Below the pieces are notes generated by a model. That model was not told where the DNA came from and ran no database searches. It saw only the letters and a list, made by a program, of their open reading frames with translations. Below, piece after piece: positions 9,095 to 16,791 of a stretch of 64,000 nucleotides of DNA (position 1 is its first letter; each line of letters opens with the position of its first letter). The position numbers were made by a program, and so were the translations under genes. Source of the stretch: Atopomonas sediminilitoris (GTDB lineage: Bacteria; Pseudomonadota; Gammaproteobacteria; Pseudomonadales; Pseudomonadaceae); contig NZ_JAKUMM010000007.1 in assembly GCF_022601735.1 (NCBI RefSeq), positions 62,001 through 126,000 of the forward strand. The letters are read 5' to 3'.

Positions 9095-10258
9095 ATGGCG
9101 GCCGATTTTGAAGCCATTCGTCCCTATCACGACCACGAAGTGGCCGACGTTCTTCAGCGCCTGCTGCACGACGATGCCTTTCTTAACGCCTTGACCCGCT
9201 ATCGCTTCCCCAAACTGGCAAGCTATTGCGCACCGCTACTGCGCGCGCTGATTGCTTGGCGCTTAGGCCGTGAACTGCGCGGCATTAACTCCGTTGCCCA
9301 GCTACAAACCCGCATCGAACCCTACGTTGACCGAGTGATCGAACACGCCACCGACGGCATCAGTTATAGCGGTCTCGAACATCTGAACGACCAGCAAGCC
9401 TATTTATTCTTGGCCAATCATCGCGACATCGTGATGGACCCTGCGTTCGTTAATTACGCGGTGTACCACGCCAACTTGCCAACGCCGCGCATAGCCATTG
9501 GCGACAACCTGCTGCAAAAACCTTTTGTTAGCGACCTGATGCGCCTGAACAAGAGCTTTATCGTGCACCGCTCCATTACTGGCCGCCGCGAGAAGCTCAG
9601 CGCGTTCCAAACCTTGTCCGCCTACATCAATCATTCGATTGCTGACGGCCACTCGATTTGGATCGCCCAAGCCGAAGGCCGGGCCAAAGACGGTGACGAC
9701 GCCACTGATGCGGCCATCCTCAAAATGTTTCACATGAGCCGCAAAGACCAAGCCTTTGCCGAGGTGATTGCCAGCCTCAACCTAGTCCCGGTATCGATCA
9801 GCTACGAATATGACCCATGCGATGTGGATAAAGCCCGCGAACTAGAAATCCGCGCCCGCACTGGCAGCTACCAAAAACAACCGGGCGAAGACGACCTCAG
9901 CATTGCCCGCGGCATTACCGGTCATAAAGGTCGGGTACACATTGCCTTTAGCCGCATCGATGCGCGCCAAAGCCCAGACGCCAAAGCCTTAGCCCAAGCC
10001 TGCGATCGCGCTATTTTAGGCAATTACCGCTTATTCCCCGTGCACTACTTAGCGTGGGAGCGTTGGGGCGAACGTGACGACAGCCTGCAGGTGCCCAGTG
10101 CCAGCAGCCTGTTCAGCGCGACTGAAATCAGCCGTGCTGAAAGCCAACTCAACCAGCGCCTTGCGCGCTGCTCACCCGCTGAGCAACCCTACCTACTGAT
10201 GCAATACGCCACGCCCGTGCGTAATCAGTACCGCCTTAAGCTGACCCCTTCGGCATAA
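9095..10258 (+). CDS. 1-acyl-sn-glycerol-3-phosphate acyltransferase-like protein
   Basis: The 387-residue protein contains the PlsC/GPAT acyltransferase domain. The HX4D catalytic motif appears as NHRDIVMD, followed by a basic stretch KSFIVHRSITGRREK and the glycerol-phosphate-binding-like motif IAQAEGRAKDGDD. It is longer than PlsC (about 245 residues) because of N- and C-terminal extensions, a layout seen in Pseudomonas paralogues. It probably acylates a phospholipid precursor at the inner membrane, but the acceptor is not certain. The ATG at 9095 follows a GAGG Shine-Dalgarno and is preferred to the ATG at 9035. Confidence 0.8.
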   Translation: MAADFEAIRPYHDHEVADVLQRLLHDDAFLNALTRYRFPKLASYCAPLLRALIAWRLGRELRGINSVAQLQTRIEPYVDRVIEHATDGISYSGLEHLNDQQAYLFLANHRDIVMDPAFVNYAVYHANLPTPRIAIGDNLLQKPFVSDLMRLNKSFIVHRSITGRREKLSAFQTLSAYINHSIADGHSIWIAQAEGRAKDGDDATDAAILKMFHMSRKDQAFAEVIASLNLVPVSISYEYDPCDVDKARELEIRARTGSYQKQPGEDDLSIARGITGHKGRVHIAFSRIDARQSPDAKALAQACDRAILGNYRLFPVHYLAWERWGERDDSLQVPSASSLFSATEISRAESQLNQRLARCSPAEQPYLLMQYATPVRNQYRLKLTPSA

Positions 10259-10273
10259 CCACCAAGGCACAAA

Positions 10274-10296
10274 AAAGGGCGCCGCATGCGCCCTTT
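10274..10296. terminator. Bidirectional terminator
   Basis: AAAGGGCGC (10274-10282) pairs with GCGCCCTTT (10288-10296) around CGCAT. The A-rich 5' side and T-containing 3' side suit both the acyltransferase gene and the convergent membrane-protein gene. Confidence 0.8.
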
Positions 10297-10323
10297 CATT
10301 CCAACCTCACCGTCATACGCCTG

Positions 10324-10599
10324 TCACCAGCGCGTACTGACGCCTGTGCACAACAACGCCAGCAACAAAGCCAACGCGCCGAACAGATAAAAAAAGCGGT
10401 TTAAGCGCTCGATATCGGCATCGATCTTAAACACTAAGCCGCGGGCTTCTACCAAACCTTGCAGGCGGGCGGCACGGTATTCCCGCCACTGCGTTGCCAG
10501 CCACAACCATGCGCCAGACACGGCAAAAAACAGTGCCAAACTGTTCAGCGCTAAGGCCGGCTGATCATGCAAAAAGGCCCACAACAACTGCAATGACAT
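10324..10599 (-). CDS. Small membrane protein of unknown function
   Basis: I do not recognise the family. The 91-residue product has two or three hydrophobic segments: near the N-terminus (LQLLWAFLHD, LALNSLALFFAVSGAWLWLA) and near the C-terminus (FFYLFGALALLLALLCTG). A basic stretch, REYRAARLQGL, lies between them, as expected of an inner-membrane hairpin with a cytoplasmic loop. The ATG at 10599 follows a strong GGGGG Shine-Dalgarno and is preferred over an upstream in-frame TTG at 10635. It is a single gene ending at a terminator shared with the acyltransferase gene. Confidence 0.6.
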   Translation of the reverse strand: MSLQLLWAFLHDQPALALNSLALFFAVSGAWLWLATQWREYRAARLQGLVEARGLVFKIDADIERLNRFFYLFGALALLLALLCTGVSTRW

Positions 10600-10658
10600 G
10601 ATGCCCCCAAGGCATAACAAGACAGGGTGATTCAACGGGCGCGCAGTCTACGCAGTGA

Positions 10659-10727
10659 TTTTAGAAGACTCTACCTAGAACCAGATAATTCCGACGAACG
10701 ATGACCATAGAGTCAATTGTTCTAAAA
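10659..10727. repeat. Long imperfect inverted repeat upstream of the 68-residue gene
   Basis: TTTTAGAAGACTCTA (10659-10673) is matched downstream by TAGAGTC (10708-10714) and TTCTAAAA (10720-10727). These form a 15-bp AT-rich stem with one 5-nt bulge and a 34-nt loop. It lies about 75 bp upstream of the small gene's ATG. It could be a leader-RNA structure or an operator; nothing identifies it as a mobile-element end. Confidence 0.5.
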
Positions 10728-10803
10728 CCGTCAAAGAAGATTCACGCACGGCGACTATCTTTGTTGTTGGGAACCTTTATCAATCTCGCACGGAGCAGAC
10801 GTT

Positions 10804-11010
10804 ATGTTGCAAACAACAATAAGTGAACGCGACCACCTCATCGACGATTTAAGTGATGTGGATTATCTGGTGGATGAGCTGTCTTTCAACGTTCAAGACG
10901 CCCACTGGTTGGTGTATTGCGCCATGAGTCACCACGAGCACCTCGATTTACCCGAAGTTGATGAGCGCACCGGACAAGTAACACCGCAGATTTACTCGCA
11001 AGTCGCTTAA
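10804..11010 (+). CDS. Small acidic protein of unknown function (68 aa)
   Basis: I do not recognise it. The product is strongly acidic (runs such as DDLSDVDYLVDEL) with a central HWLVYCAMSHHEHLDL segment rich in histidine plus one cysteine, so metal or heme contact is conceivable but unproven. Support for a real gene: an ACGGAG Shine-Dalgarno before the ATG, its own perfect bidirectional terminator 18 bp after the stop, no competing ORF, and an AT-richer leader carrying a long inverted repeat. The gene stands alone. Confidence 0.62.
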   Translation: MLQTTISERDHLIDDLSDVDYLVDELSFNVQDAHWLVYCAMSHHEHLDLPEVDERTGQVTPQIYSQVA

Positions 11011-11027
11011 GCCGAGACCGCCGATAT

Positions 11028-11057
11028 AAAAACGCCCAGCACAAGCTGGGCGTTTTT
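11028..11057. terminator. Bidirectional terminator
   Basis: AAAAACGCCCAGC (11028-11040) and GCTGGGCGTTTTT (11045-11057) form a perfect 13-bp arm around ACAA, with A/T runs on both sides. It serves the 68-residue gene and the convergent yajG-like gene. Confidence 0.92.
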
Positions 11058-11072
11058 ATTGATGAAGCCTTG

Positions 11073-11663
11073 TTACTGGCTCAAGATTTGACCAATCGTT
11101 TGATCCTGAAACATGCGCTCTAACGAGGCATTAAGCACCTCTGTGACCAAGCGGTTGTTGGTCGCCAGATTGGGTGCTGAACCAAAGCGATGGTTGGACG
11201 ACGCACTGTAACGCCCGCTATAGCGACGCACCGCGTTTTGCACATCTGCTTTAAGCGTGGCGGTAATGTCTGCTTGCGTGACCATCAAACTGCTGTCCTT
11301 AGGCGATACATAACGGATATCGGCCAGGGTCACGGTCAACTGCGGCGCGTTATAAGCATTCGCCGACGGGGTGAAGCCCAGCAATCGAACGGCGACTTCA
11401 ACCTGCTGCTGCAACTTGGGCAGAATGTCAGCCCCCGCCACGCTAATCGTGCTGCTATCTGGGTAAACGCCGCCACGAGTGCCGATTACTGGCGAGGTAC
11501 GGCCATCCACGACGCGCACCACCACCGCTTGACCTTGCCCAACCGGTGCGATTTGGCTGCCACTGAGTTCTGGCTGCAGCGTCAACTGCTGAGGGCTCAA
11601 GGCACAGCCACCCAAAGCCAAAGTGGTCATTACCAGTAGTGCATTAAAAATACGACGTTTCAT
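11073..11663 (-). CDS. YajG family lipoprotein
   Basis: The 196-residue protein has a lipoprotein signal peptide with lipobox LGGC (Cys20). A YajG-type body follows: GQAVVVRVVDGRTSPVIGTRGG, then TISVAGADILPKLQQQVEVAVRLLGF and a C-terminal ATLKADVQNAVRRYSG...NHRF segment. E. coli YajG is an uncharacterised envelope lipoprotein of about 190 residues. The role is unknown; location at the inner face of the outer membrane is likely because the residue after Cys is Ala, not Asp. A heme-type DUF3365 gene lies 22 bp upstream on the same strand, so the two may be co-transcribed. Confidence 0.85.
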   Translation of the reverse strand: MKRRIFNALLVMTTLALGGCALSPQQLTLQPELSGSQIAPVGQGQAVVVRVVDGRTSPVIGTRGGVYPDSSTISVAGADILPKLQQQVEVAVRLLGFTPSANAYNAPQLTVTLADIRYVSPKDSSLMVTQADITATLKADVQNAVRRYSGRYSASSNHRFGSAPNLATNNRLVTEVLNASLERMFQDQTIGQILSQ

Positions 11664-11685
11664 GCCATCTCCCTTGTCTCAAGTC

Positions 11686-12237
11686 TTACTCTGGTAGCGC
11701 TTTCCACAGCGTAAAAGCGCCGCGCAACTGGCCGGCAGTATACCCACGGGCTTTGTCGTGGGGGTAGCGCGCATCCAGAATCTGCTTAATTTCCGGGGTC
11801 AATGACTCGCCATGACAAGCCAAGCACGGTGGCGCAACCATGATGCCCTGCATGTAACGAAAGCGCCCTGGTTCAACCACGCTAGCACTCAAGCTGGCCG
11901 GCGCGGCGCCCTCACTCAGCGCCTTGTCAAAGGCAATCAATTGCTCAAGCTCCCAAATATCGGGGGCGTTATCTGGGTTACGCAGCTTCATCGAGGTGCG
12001 CGCCACATGCCAACCTTTACGCTGATACTGCTCGGCCAAGGCCGGCGCTAGCTGTTGGCAGTGCTGTACCGCCTCCACCGGTCCACCTTCGGCCAAAGAG
12101 GCTTTCAGGCTCGACTTTAGCGACATCATAAACGCCTCGGTGACGTCACGCGCTTCTTCCTCCAGCGCTGCGTTGTTATCAGCCAACAGCGGCAAGCTTA
12201 ACAGCGCCGCCAACAAGCCCAATCCCACCTTAACCAT
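11686..12237 (-). CDS. DUF3365 (Tll0287-like) periplasmic c-type heme protein
   Basis: The 183-residue protein has an N-terminal signal peptide (LGLLAALLSLPLLA) and a DUF3365 domain. This fold, seen in the cyanobacterial protein Tll0287, resembles PAS/heme sensor domains. A covalent-heme motif CLACH occupies residues 138-142, and the segment WHVARTSMKLRNPDNAPD is typical of the domain. Members are free periplasmic or sensor-attached heme proteins, proposed to sense redox state or gas. The ATG at 12237, preceded by GGTGAGG, is chosen because it starts exactly at the signal peptide; the open frame begins 72 bp earlier. Confidence 0.82.
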   Translation of the reverse strand: MVKVGLGLLAALLSLPLLADNNAALEEEARDVTEAFMMSLKSSLKASLAEGGPVEAVQHCQQLAPALAEQYQRKGWHVARTSMKLRNPDNAPDIWELEQLIAFDKALSEGAAPASLSASVVEPGRFRYMQGIMVAPPCLACHGESLTPEIKQILDARYPHDKARGYTAGQLRGAFTLWKALPE

Positions 12238-12398
12238 AGCCACCTCACCGTTAGAGTTACCCACTTCAGCGTGCCTTAGCCCATGCGATGTCAGGCTGAC
12301 GCAGATCAAGCATCACGGTTTTGTCATGGCCTCGTCATCGTTAGATAACGCCACCGCGCTCAAATACTCCGCAACACGACATGCCCTGAGGAGTTGTT

Positions 12399-12560
12399 AT
12401 GTGGTTCTTCTTACGCCTTGCGTTGTTTCCGCCTCGCCAACACTTCACCCTGCACAACCTTGATGGCCGGTGCATTGCCAGCCTGACCGCGCACCAAGCC
12501 CCGTCTAGCGGCAACTGGCAGTCTAGCCACACGCCACATCCTGCCCTGCAAGCGCGCTAA
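12399..12560 (+). CDS. Possible small protein (53 aa)
   Basis: This short ORF has a near-ideal GAGGAG Shine-Dalgarno 5 nt before its ATG. The product begins MWFFLRLALFPPRQHF, then LHNLDGRCIASL. I have a faint memory of similar short Pseudomonas proteins of the type 'LFPxRQxxxLxDxxGxC', but cannot confirm it. Nothing else occupies the interval between the divergent DUF3365 gene and the mqo leader. Function unknown; it could also be a translated leader. Confidence 0.42.
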   Translation: MWFFLRLALFPPRQHFTLHNLDGRCIASLTAHQAPSSGNWQSSHTPHPALQAR

Positions 12561-12934
12561 ACCGCGCCAGCCTCTCCACGGGGTAGCCTACCCGCCAGCA
12601 CGGGCGCCAAAGCTGATCTCGTGAAAAAGTCGTAGAGGCTAGTTAAATTTCATTAATGTCTCGGTATAATCGCGCCTCGGCTAACAATGAGGACATCTCC
12701 TGCCAAGCTTAGCCGCTCGGGTAAGTCATCCAACTGCCCCGCTAGCTGCAGAGAGCTGCTTCCCCACATCCCGTTAGGGATTGCCCACATTTTTTTGCCC
12801 ACACAATAAGTGCCTACGCAAAATGGATGCGTCACCCACGCTCCGTTGGTCTGTGCACGACACAATTTTGGGCAGCGCGCCCCGACCTCGGGCGTGCATA
12901 ACGGTTTTTCACCTTCACGAGAGAGTGGCAAGTA
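12561..12934 (+). promoter_or_regulatory. Gene-free leader of mqo with a consensus -10 element
   Basis: No gene is seen in this 374-bp stretch. A perfect TATAAT at 12665-12670 has only a poor -35 (around 12642-12647, GTTAAA-like). If used, transcription would begin near 12677 and give an unusually long 5' leader of about 260 nt. The leader contains a small ATCCC-GTTA-GGGAT hairpin before TTTTTTT at about 12791, and two copies of TTGCCCACA flanking that T-run. I do not recognise a known riboswitch. Confidence 0.5.
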
Positions 12935-14422
12935 ATGGCGCAAAACGAGACCCAAACTGTGGATGTGATGCTGGTTGGCGCCGGCATCATGAGTGCCACC
13001 TTGGCGGTACTGCTTAAAGAGCTGGACCCCAACATTCAGCTAGAAATCGCTGAACTACGCGAAACGGGCGCGGTAGAAAGCTCCAACCCTTGGAATAACG
13101 CCGGCACCGGCCACGCCGGCCTGTGCGAGCTGAATTACACGCCCGACAGCGGCGATAAAATTGATATCAGCAAAGCGCTGCACATCAATACCCAGTTTGA
13201 AGTCTCCAAGCAGTTTTGGGCTTACCTCACCGGGCAAGAGGGCTTTGGCGAGCCGCGCAACTTTATCAACCCTGTGCCGCACATCAGTTTTGTGCGTGGC
13301 GAAAGCGACATCGACTTTCTTAAGCGCCGCCACGCGGCCTTGATTGAAAGCCATGCCTTTGCCGACATGGTCATCAGCGATGAGCGCGAAACCCTCGCCG
13401 AGTGGATGCCGCTGACCATGCCCGGTCGCGCCGCCGATGAAAAAGTCGCCGCGACACGCTACGAAAAAGGCACCGACGTTAACTTTGGCGCGGTGACTCA
13501 GCAAATGCTCAGTCATCTGAGCAAGAAAAACGGCACGCTGGTTACCTATAACCAACAAGTGACCGATCTTGAGCGCGATGGCGATGTATGGCGCGTCAGC
13601 ATTAAACACACCAAGACTGGCGAGCGCCGCAATGTTAACGCCCGCTTTGTCTTTTTAGGTGCCGGTGGCGGCGCCCTGCCGCTGCTGCAAATGTCCGGCA
13701 TTCCTGAAAGCAAAGGCTTTGGCGGCTTCCCCGTCAGCGGCATGTGGCTGCGCTGCGACAAGCCCGACGTGGTCGAGCAGCATCAGGCCAAGGTTTATAG
13801 CCAAGCCGAAGTGGGCGCACCGCCGATGTCGGTACCGCACCTCGATACCCGCGTCGTCGACGGCCAGACTTCACTGCTGTTCGGCCCCTTTGCCGGCTTC
13901 TCGACTAAGTTCCTGCGTCACGGCTCGTTCATGGATCTGCCACTGTCGATCCGCATGAACAACCTAAAGCCAATGCTTTCCGTCGCCCGCGACAACATGG
14001 ACCTGACACGCTACTTGATCAAAGAAGTCATGCAGTCTACCGATGAGCGGCTTGACGCCTTGAAGAAGTTCTACCCGCAAGCCCGCCGCGAAGACTGGCG
14101 CCTAGAGCTGGCAGGCCAGCGCGTACAAATCATCAAGAAAGATCCCAAGCAAGGCGGCATCTTGCAGTTTGGCACTGAGCTGGTGTCTTCCCAAGACGGC
14201 AGCATTGCGGCACTGCTAGGCGCCTCCCCCGGCGCGTCAGTCACCGTTTCGGTCATGCTGGAGTTGCTGGAGCGCTGCTTTAAAGAGCGCTACGACAGTG
14301 CCGAATGGACTGCCAAGCTGGCTGAGATCTTCCCCGCCCGCGAAGAAGCGCTGAAAACCGATGGCGACCTCTATCGCCAAGTGACCGCTAAGACGTGGAG
14401 CGCGCTTAAGCTCGACGCTTAA
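12935..14422 (+). CDS. mqo: Malate:quinone oxidoreductase
   Basis: Mqo is a peripheral FAD enzyme at the inner membrane that oxidises malate to oxaloacetate and passes electrons to the quinone pool, replacing or complementing NAD-malate dehydrogenase in the TCA cycle. The 495-residue protein has the FAD-binding [10 protein letters not shown] near residue 16. The family block [22 protein letters not shown] follows, and conserved [12 protein letters not shown] and [13 protein letters not shown] come later. The length matches the usual 490-550. It has a long leader with a TATAAT box and a strong terminator. Mqo is typical of Pseudomonas and relatives. Confidence 0.97.
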   Translation: MAQNETQTVDVMLVGAGIMSATLAVLLKELDPNIQLEIAELRETGAVESSNPWNNAGTGHAGLCELNYTPDSGDKIDISKALHINTQFEVSKQFWAYLTGQEGFGEPRNFINPVPHISFVRGESDIDFLKRRHAALIESHAFADMVISDERETLAEWMPLTMPGRAADEKVAATRYEKGTDVNFGAVTQQMLSHLSKKNGTLVTYNQQVTDLERDGDVWRVSIKHTKTGERRNVNARFVFLGAGGGALPLLQMSGIPESKGFGGFPVSGMWLRCDKPDVVEQHQAKVYSQAEVGAPPMSVPHLDTRVVDGQTSLLFGPFAGFSTKFLRHGSFMDLPLSIRMNNLKPMLSVARDNMDLTRYLIKEVMQSTDERLDALKKFYPQARREDWRLELAGQRVQIIKKDPKQGGILQFGTELVSSQDGSIAALLGASPGASVTVSVMLELLERCFKERYDSAEWTAKLAEIFPAREEALKTDGDLYRQVTAKTWSALKLDA

Positions 14423-14470
14423 CCCGCAACACAACCAGCGGGGTGAGTCTTACCTAAGCTCTCCCGCCAC

Positions 14471-14509
14471 AACGCCCTGCCACAGCCTCGCCTTGGCAGG
14501 GCGTTTTTG
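14471..14509 (+). terminator. Terminator of mqo
   Basis: AACGCCCTGCCA (14471-14482) pairs with TGGCAGGGCGTT (14494-14505) around an 11-nt loop, followed by TTTTTG. It may also stop the convergent oxidoreductase transcript. Confidence 0.9.
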
Positions 14510-14527
14510 TTGGTGGCTAGTGCTGAA

Positions 14528-15619
14528 CTACTGACACTCCAACACCAACTTGCCGGTAAAGCGCTTGGCCATGAAGTCTTCTTGGGCACGGGCAATGTCG
14601 GCCAATGGGTAACTACGCGCCACCAAAGGACGGATCTCACCGCGCTCGATATAACCGATTAAGTTGCGGAACACCTCTTTAGGCTGATACGTGCAACCGA
14701 AAAAGGTCAGATCTTTCAGGTACAGGGTACGTACATCTAACTCCACCAGCGGCCCGGCGATGGCGCCGGACACGGCGTAGCGCCCGCCACGACGAAGCAC
14801 ATCGAGCAAACGCGGCCATTGCCCGCCTGCGACCAAATCAACCACCACGTCAACGCTATCGCGCGGCAGATTGGCCAACGCATGCTCGGTGCGGGCGATC
14901 ACTTCATCGGCGCCCAAACGCTTTAGCTCGTCAGCTTTCTCGGCGGCACACACTGCCATCACATAAGCGCCTCTGCGCTTAGCCAACTGCACCGCCGCCG
15001 AGCCAACACCGCCGGAAGCACCGGTAATCAACACCCGCTCCCCAGCCGCCACCTGAGCTCGGTGCAACAGGTTTTCTGCCGTGGAGTACGCGCAAGGGAA
15101 TGAGGCAAGCTCAACGTCGCTCAGCGTGCTGTTAATCGCAAACGCCTCACTGGCGCGCACACAGCAATACTGCGCGAAGCTGCCATCAAACTCAGACCCC
15201 AAGGTCACCAAGTCAAAGGGTTCACCGCTAGGCGCCTCTTGCATGCTACGCAGCAAGACACGCTCACCTAAACGCGCCGCGCTCACGCCCGCGCCTAGGG
15301 CCACGATCTGGCCACAGCAATCGCAGCCTTGTATGCGCGGCAACTGTAGCGGAGTACCGGCCCAACCGGCATCCGCTTGAGCAGCGTCACTTTGTCTCGA
15401 ATCGATCTCACTGGTAGCCCCGGTGACCGACTTGGAATACCAACCGATGCGCGTATTAATGTCGGTGTTATTCACCCCCGCCGCTGCCACGCGGATCAAC
15501 ACTTCGCCCGGCCCCGGCTGCGGTACGGGCAAGTCTTGGCGGTAGCGCAGGTTTTCTAGGCCGCCATGTCCGACTAGCTGCACGCCGTTCATGTGACTGG
15601 GCAAGGTTGGGGTCGTCAT
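14528..15619 (-). CDS. Zinc-type/quinone oxidoreductase-like alcohol dehydrogenase (MDR superfamily)
   Basis: The 363-residue protein has the two-domain medium-chain dehydrogenase layout. The N-terminal GroES-like domain contains GPGEVLIRVAAAGVNNTDIN and QGCDCCGQIVALG. The nucleotide domain carries ITGASGGVGSAAVQLAKRRGA. The classical catalytic-zinc residues are not obvious (NNTD replaces the usual C-x-TD), and the quinone-reductase-like GASGGVGS motif suggests an NADPH-dependent reductase acting on an unsaturated or aldehyde substrate; the substrate is unknown. It is divergent from a LysR regulator gene 156 bp away, which is probably its regulator. Confidence 0.83.
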   Translation of the reverse strand: MTTPTLPSHMNGVQLVGHGGLENLRYRQDLPVPQPGPGEVLIRVAAAGVNNTDINTRIGWYSKSVTGATSEIDSRQSDAAQADAGWAGTPLQLPRIQGCDCCGQIVALGAGVSAARLGERVLLRSMQEAPSGEPFDLVTLGSEFDGSFAQYCCVRASEAFAINSTLSDVELASFPCAYSTAENLLHRAQVAAGERVLITGASGGVGSAAVQLAKRRGAYVMAVCAAEKADELKRLGADEVIARTEHALANLPRDSVDVVVDLVAGGQWPRLLDVLRRGGRYAVSGAIAGPLVELDVRTLYLKDLTFFGCTYQPKEVFRNLIGYIERGEIRPLVARSYPLADIARAQEDFMAKRFTGKLVLECQ

Positions 15620-15775
15620 GCTGAGCTCCTAGGCTGGCCATCAATTGCATTAGGCCTAACACCTTAAAAGCCCTAGCAAGTTCACTCAAACGAATTTACT
15701 TGTCTCAATGATTTACCAAAACAAAATAACTCACCTATTCTGTGCACCTGCCGTTACCTGCAACGAGGCCCGCGC
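15620..15775. promoter_or_regulatory. Divergent promoter region, oxidoreductase / LysR regulator
   Basis: This AT-richer 156-bp intergenic region separates two divergent starts. It contains the inverted half-sites CAAGT (15677-15681) and ACTTG (15698-15702). A LysR-type T-N11-A site would be expected here, but this particular assignment is weak. Confidence 0.35.
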
Positions 15776-16666
15776 ATGGACAGTTTGCTCGATCTAGATT
15801 TGCTGAAAACCTTTGCCACGGTGGTGGAGCAAGGTGAGCTGAAAAAAGCCGCAGCGGTACTCTTTCGCTCGCAAGCGGCCATTAGCATGCAGCTCAAACG
15901 CCTAGAGCAGCAGACCGGCGTGCGGGTGCTGGAGCGCAGCAACCAAGGCATTCACCTCACCCCCAGTGGCGAAACCCTCCTACGCCATGCGGAAAAACTA
16001 TTGCGCGCCAATAACGCCGCCTTAGCCGCGCTCAAGCAACAACACTTAACCGGCACCTTGCGCGTGGGCATCCCGACCGATTATGCCCACGATTTTTTGC
16101 GCCACTTCATGCCCATCCTAAGTCGCGAACTCCCCAACTTAGAGCCACGTATCACCTGCCAGCGCAGCCGCACACTGCGCCAACTGGTCAACCGTGGCGA
16201 GTTGGATATCGCTATTGTCTCAGGCGAGAGTGGCTTTACTGACCACGCCTTACTCTGGCGTGAACAGCTGGTGTGGGCTGTCGGCAAAGAGGCCGACCAA
16301 GAGACCCACAACCCGCTACCGCTGGCCACCTTCGACAGTGACTGCATCATGCGCGACCTGACGCAAAGCACCCTCAAGCACGCCAACATCGCCTACCACA
16401 CCGTGTTCACCAGCCCTGAGCTGGACAACATTGCGGCGGCGGTCAATGCCGGTATTGCGATTGCCTTATTGCCGCAGTCAATGCTGGACCTGTCACAGGC
16501 GCGCCCGCTGACCGCCTCGCCCTTTGGCCAAGGGCTTAACCTAGACATGCACATGATCGCCTCGCCCATTGTTGACGCCACACTGCTTCCCAAACTGGCC
16601 GATTGCTTGCGCCGTGCCGGCTCGCGACTCAATAACGCACTGCCGGTTATGCCGATGGCCGGCTAA
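15776..16666 (+). CDS. LysR family transcriptional regulator
   Basis: The 296-residue protein has an N-terminal winged helix-turn-helix (residues about 5-65: LLKTFATVVEQGELKKAAAVLFRSQAAISMQ in outline, then LERSNQGIHLTPSGETLL). A periplasmic-binding-protein-like effector domain follows (GTLRVGIPTDYAHDF, LDIAIVSGE). It binds DNA as a tetramer and responds to a small co-inducer that is unknown here. Head-to-head placement with the MDR oxidoreductase gene suggests it controls that enzyme. It starts at an ATG preceded by AACGAGG. Confidence 0.93.
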   Translation: MDSLLDLDLLKTFATVVEQGELKKAAAVLFRSQAAISMQLKRLEQQTGVRVLERSNQGIHLTPSGETLLRHAEKLLRANNAALAALKQQHLTGTLRVGIPTDYAHDFLRHFMPILSRELPNLEPRITCQRSRTLRQLVNRGELDIAIVSGESGFTDHALLWREQLVWAVGKEADQETHNPLPLATFDSDCIMRDLTQSTLKHANIAYHTVFTSPELDNIAAAVNAGIAIALLPQSMLDLSQARPLTASPFGQGLNLDMHMIASPIVDATLLPKLADCLRRAGSRLNNALPVMPMAG

Positions 16667-16724
16667 ACGCCGGCTCAGGCCACCGCGCCGATGCGCCATT
16701 ATTTGCACGACAGACTCAACATCG

Positions 16725-16748
16725 ATGTTGATATTCATTATCAATTGC
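16725..16748 (+). promoter_or_regulatory. Fur box upstream of the TonB-dependent receptor
   Basis: TTGATA-TTCAT-TATCAA (16728-16744) is a perfect 6-5-6 inverted repeat and fits the Fur consensus GATAATGATAATCATTATC well. It lies 48 bp before the receptor's ATG, as expected for iron-dependent repression of the uptake operon. Confidence 0.83.
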
Positions 16749-16791
16749 ATTAAGTTTCGCATCCTTCTTAAGACCACCAGGGATCGATCTC

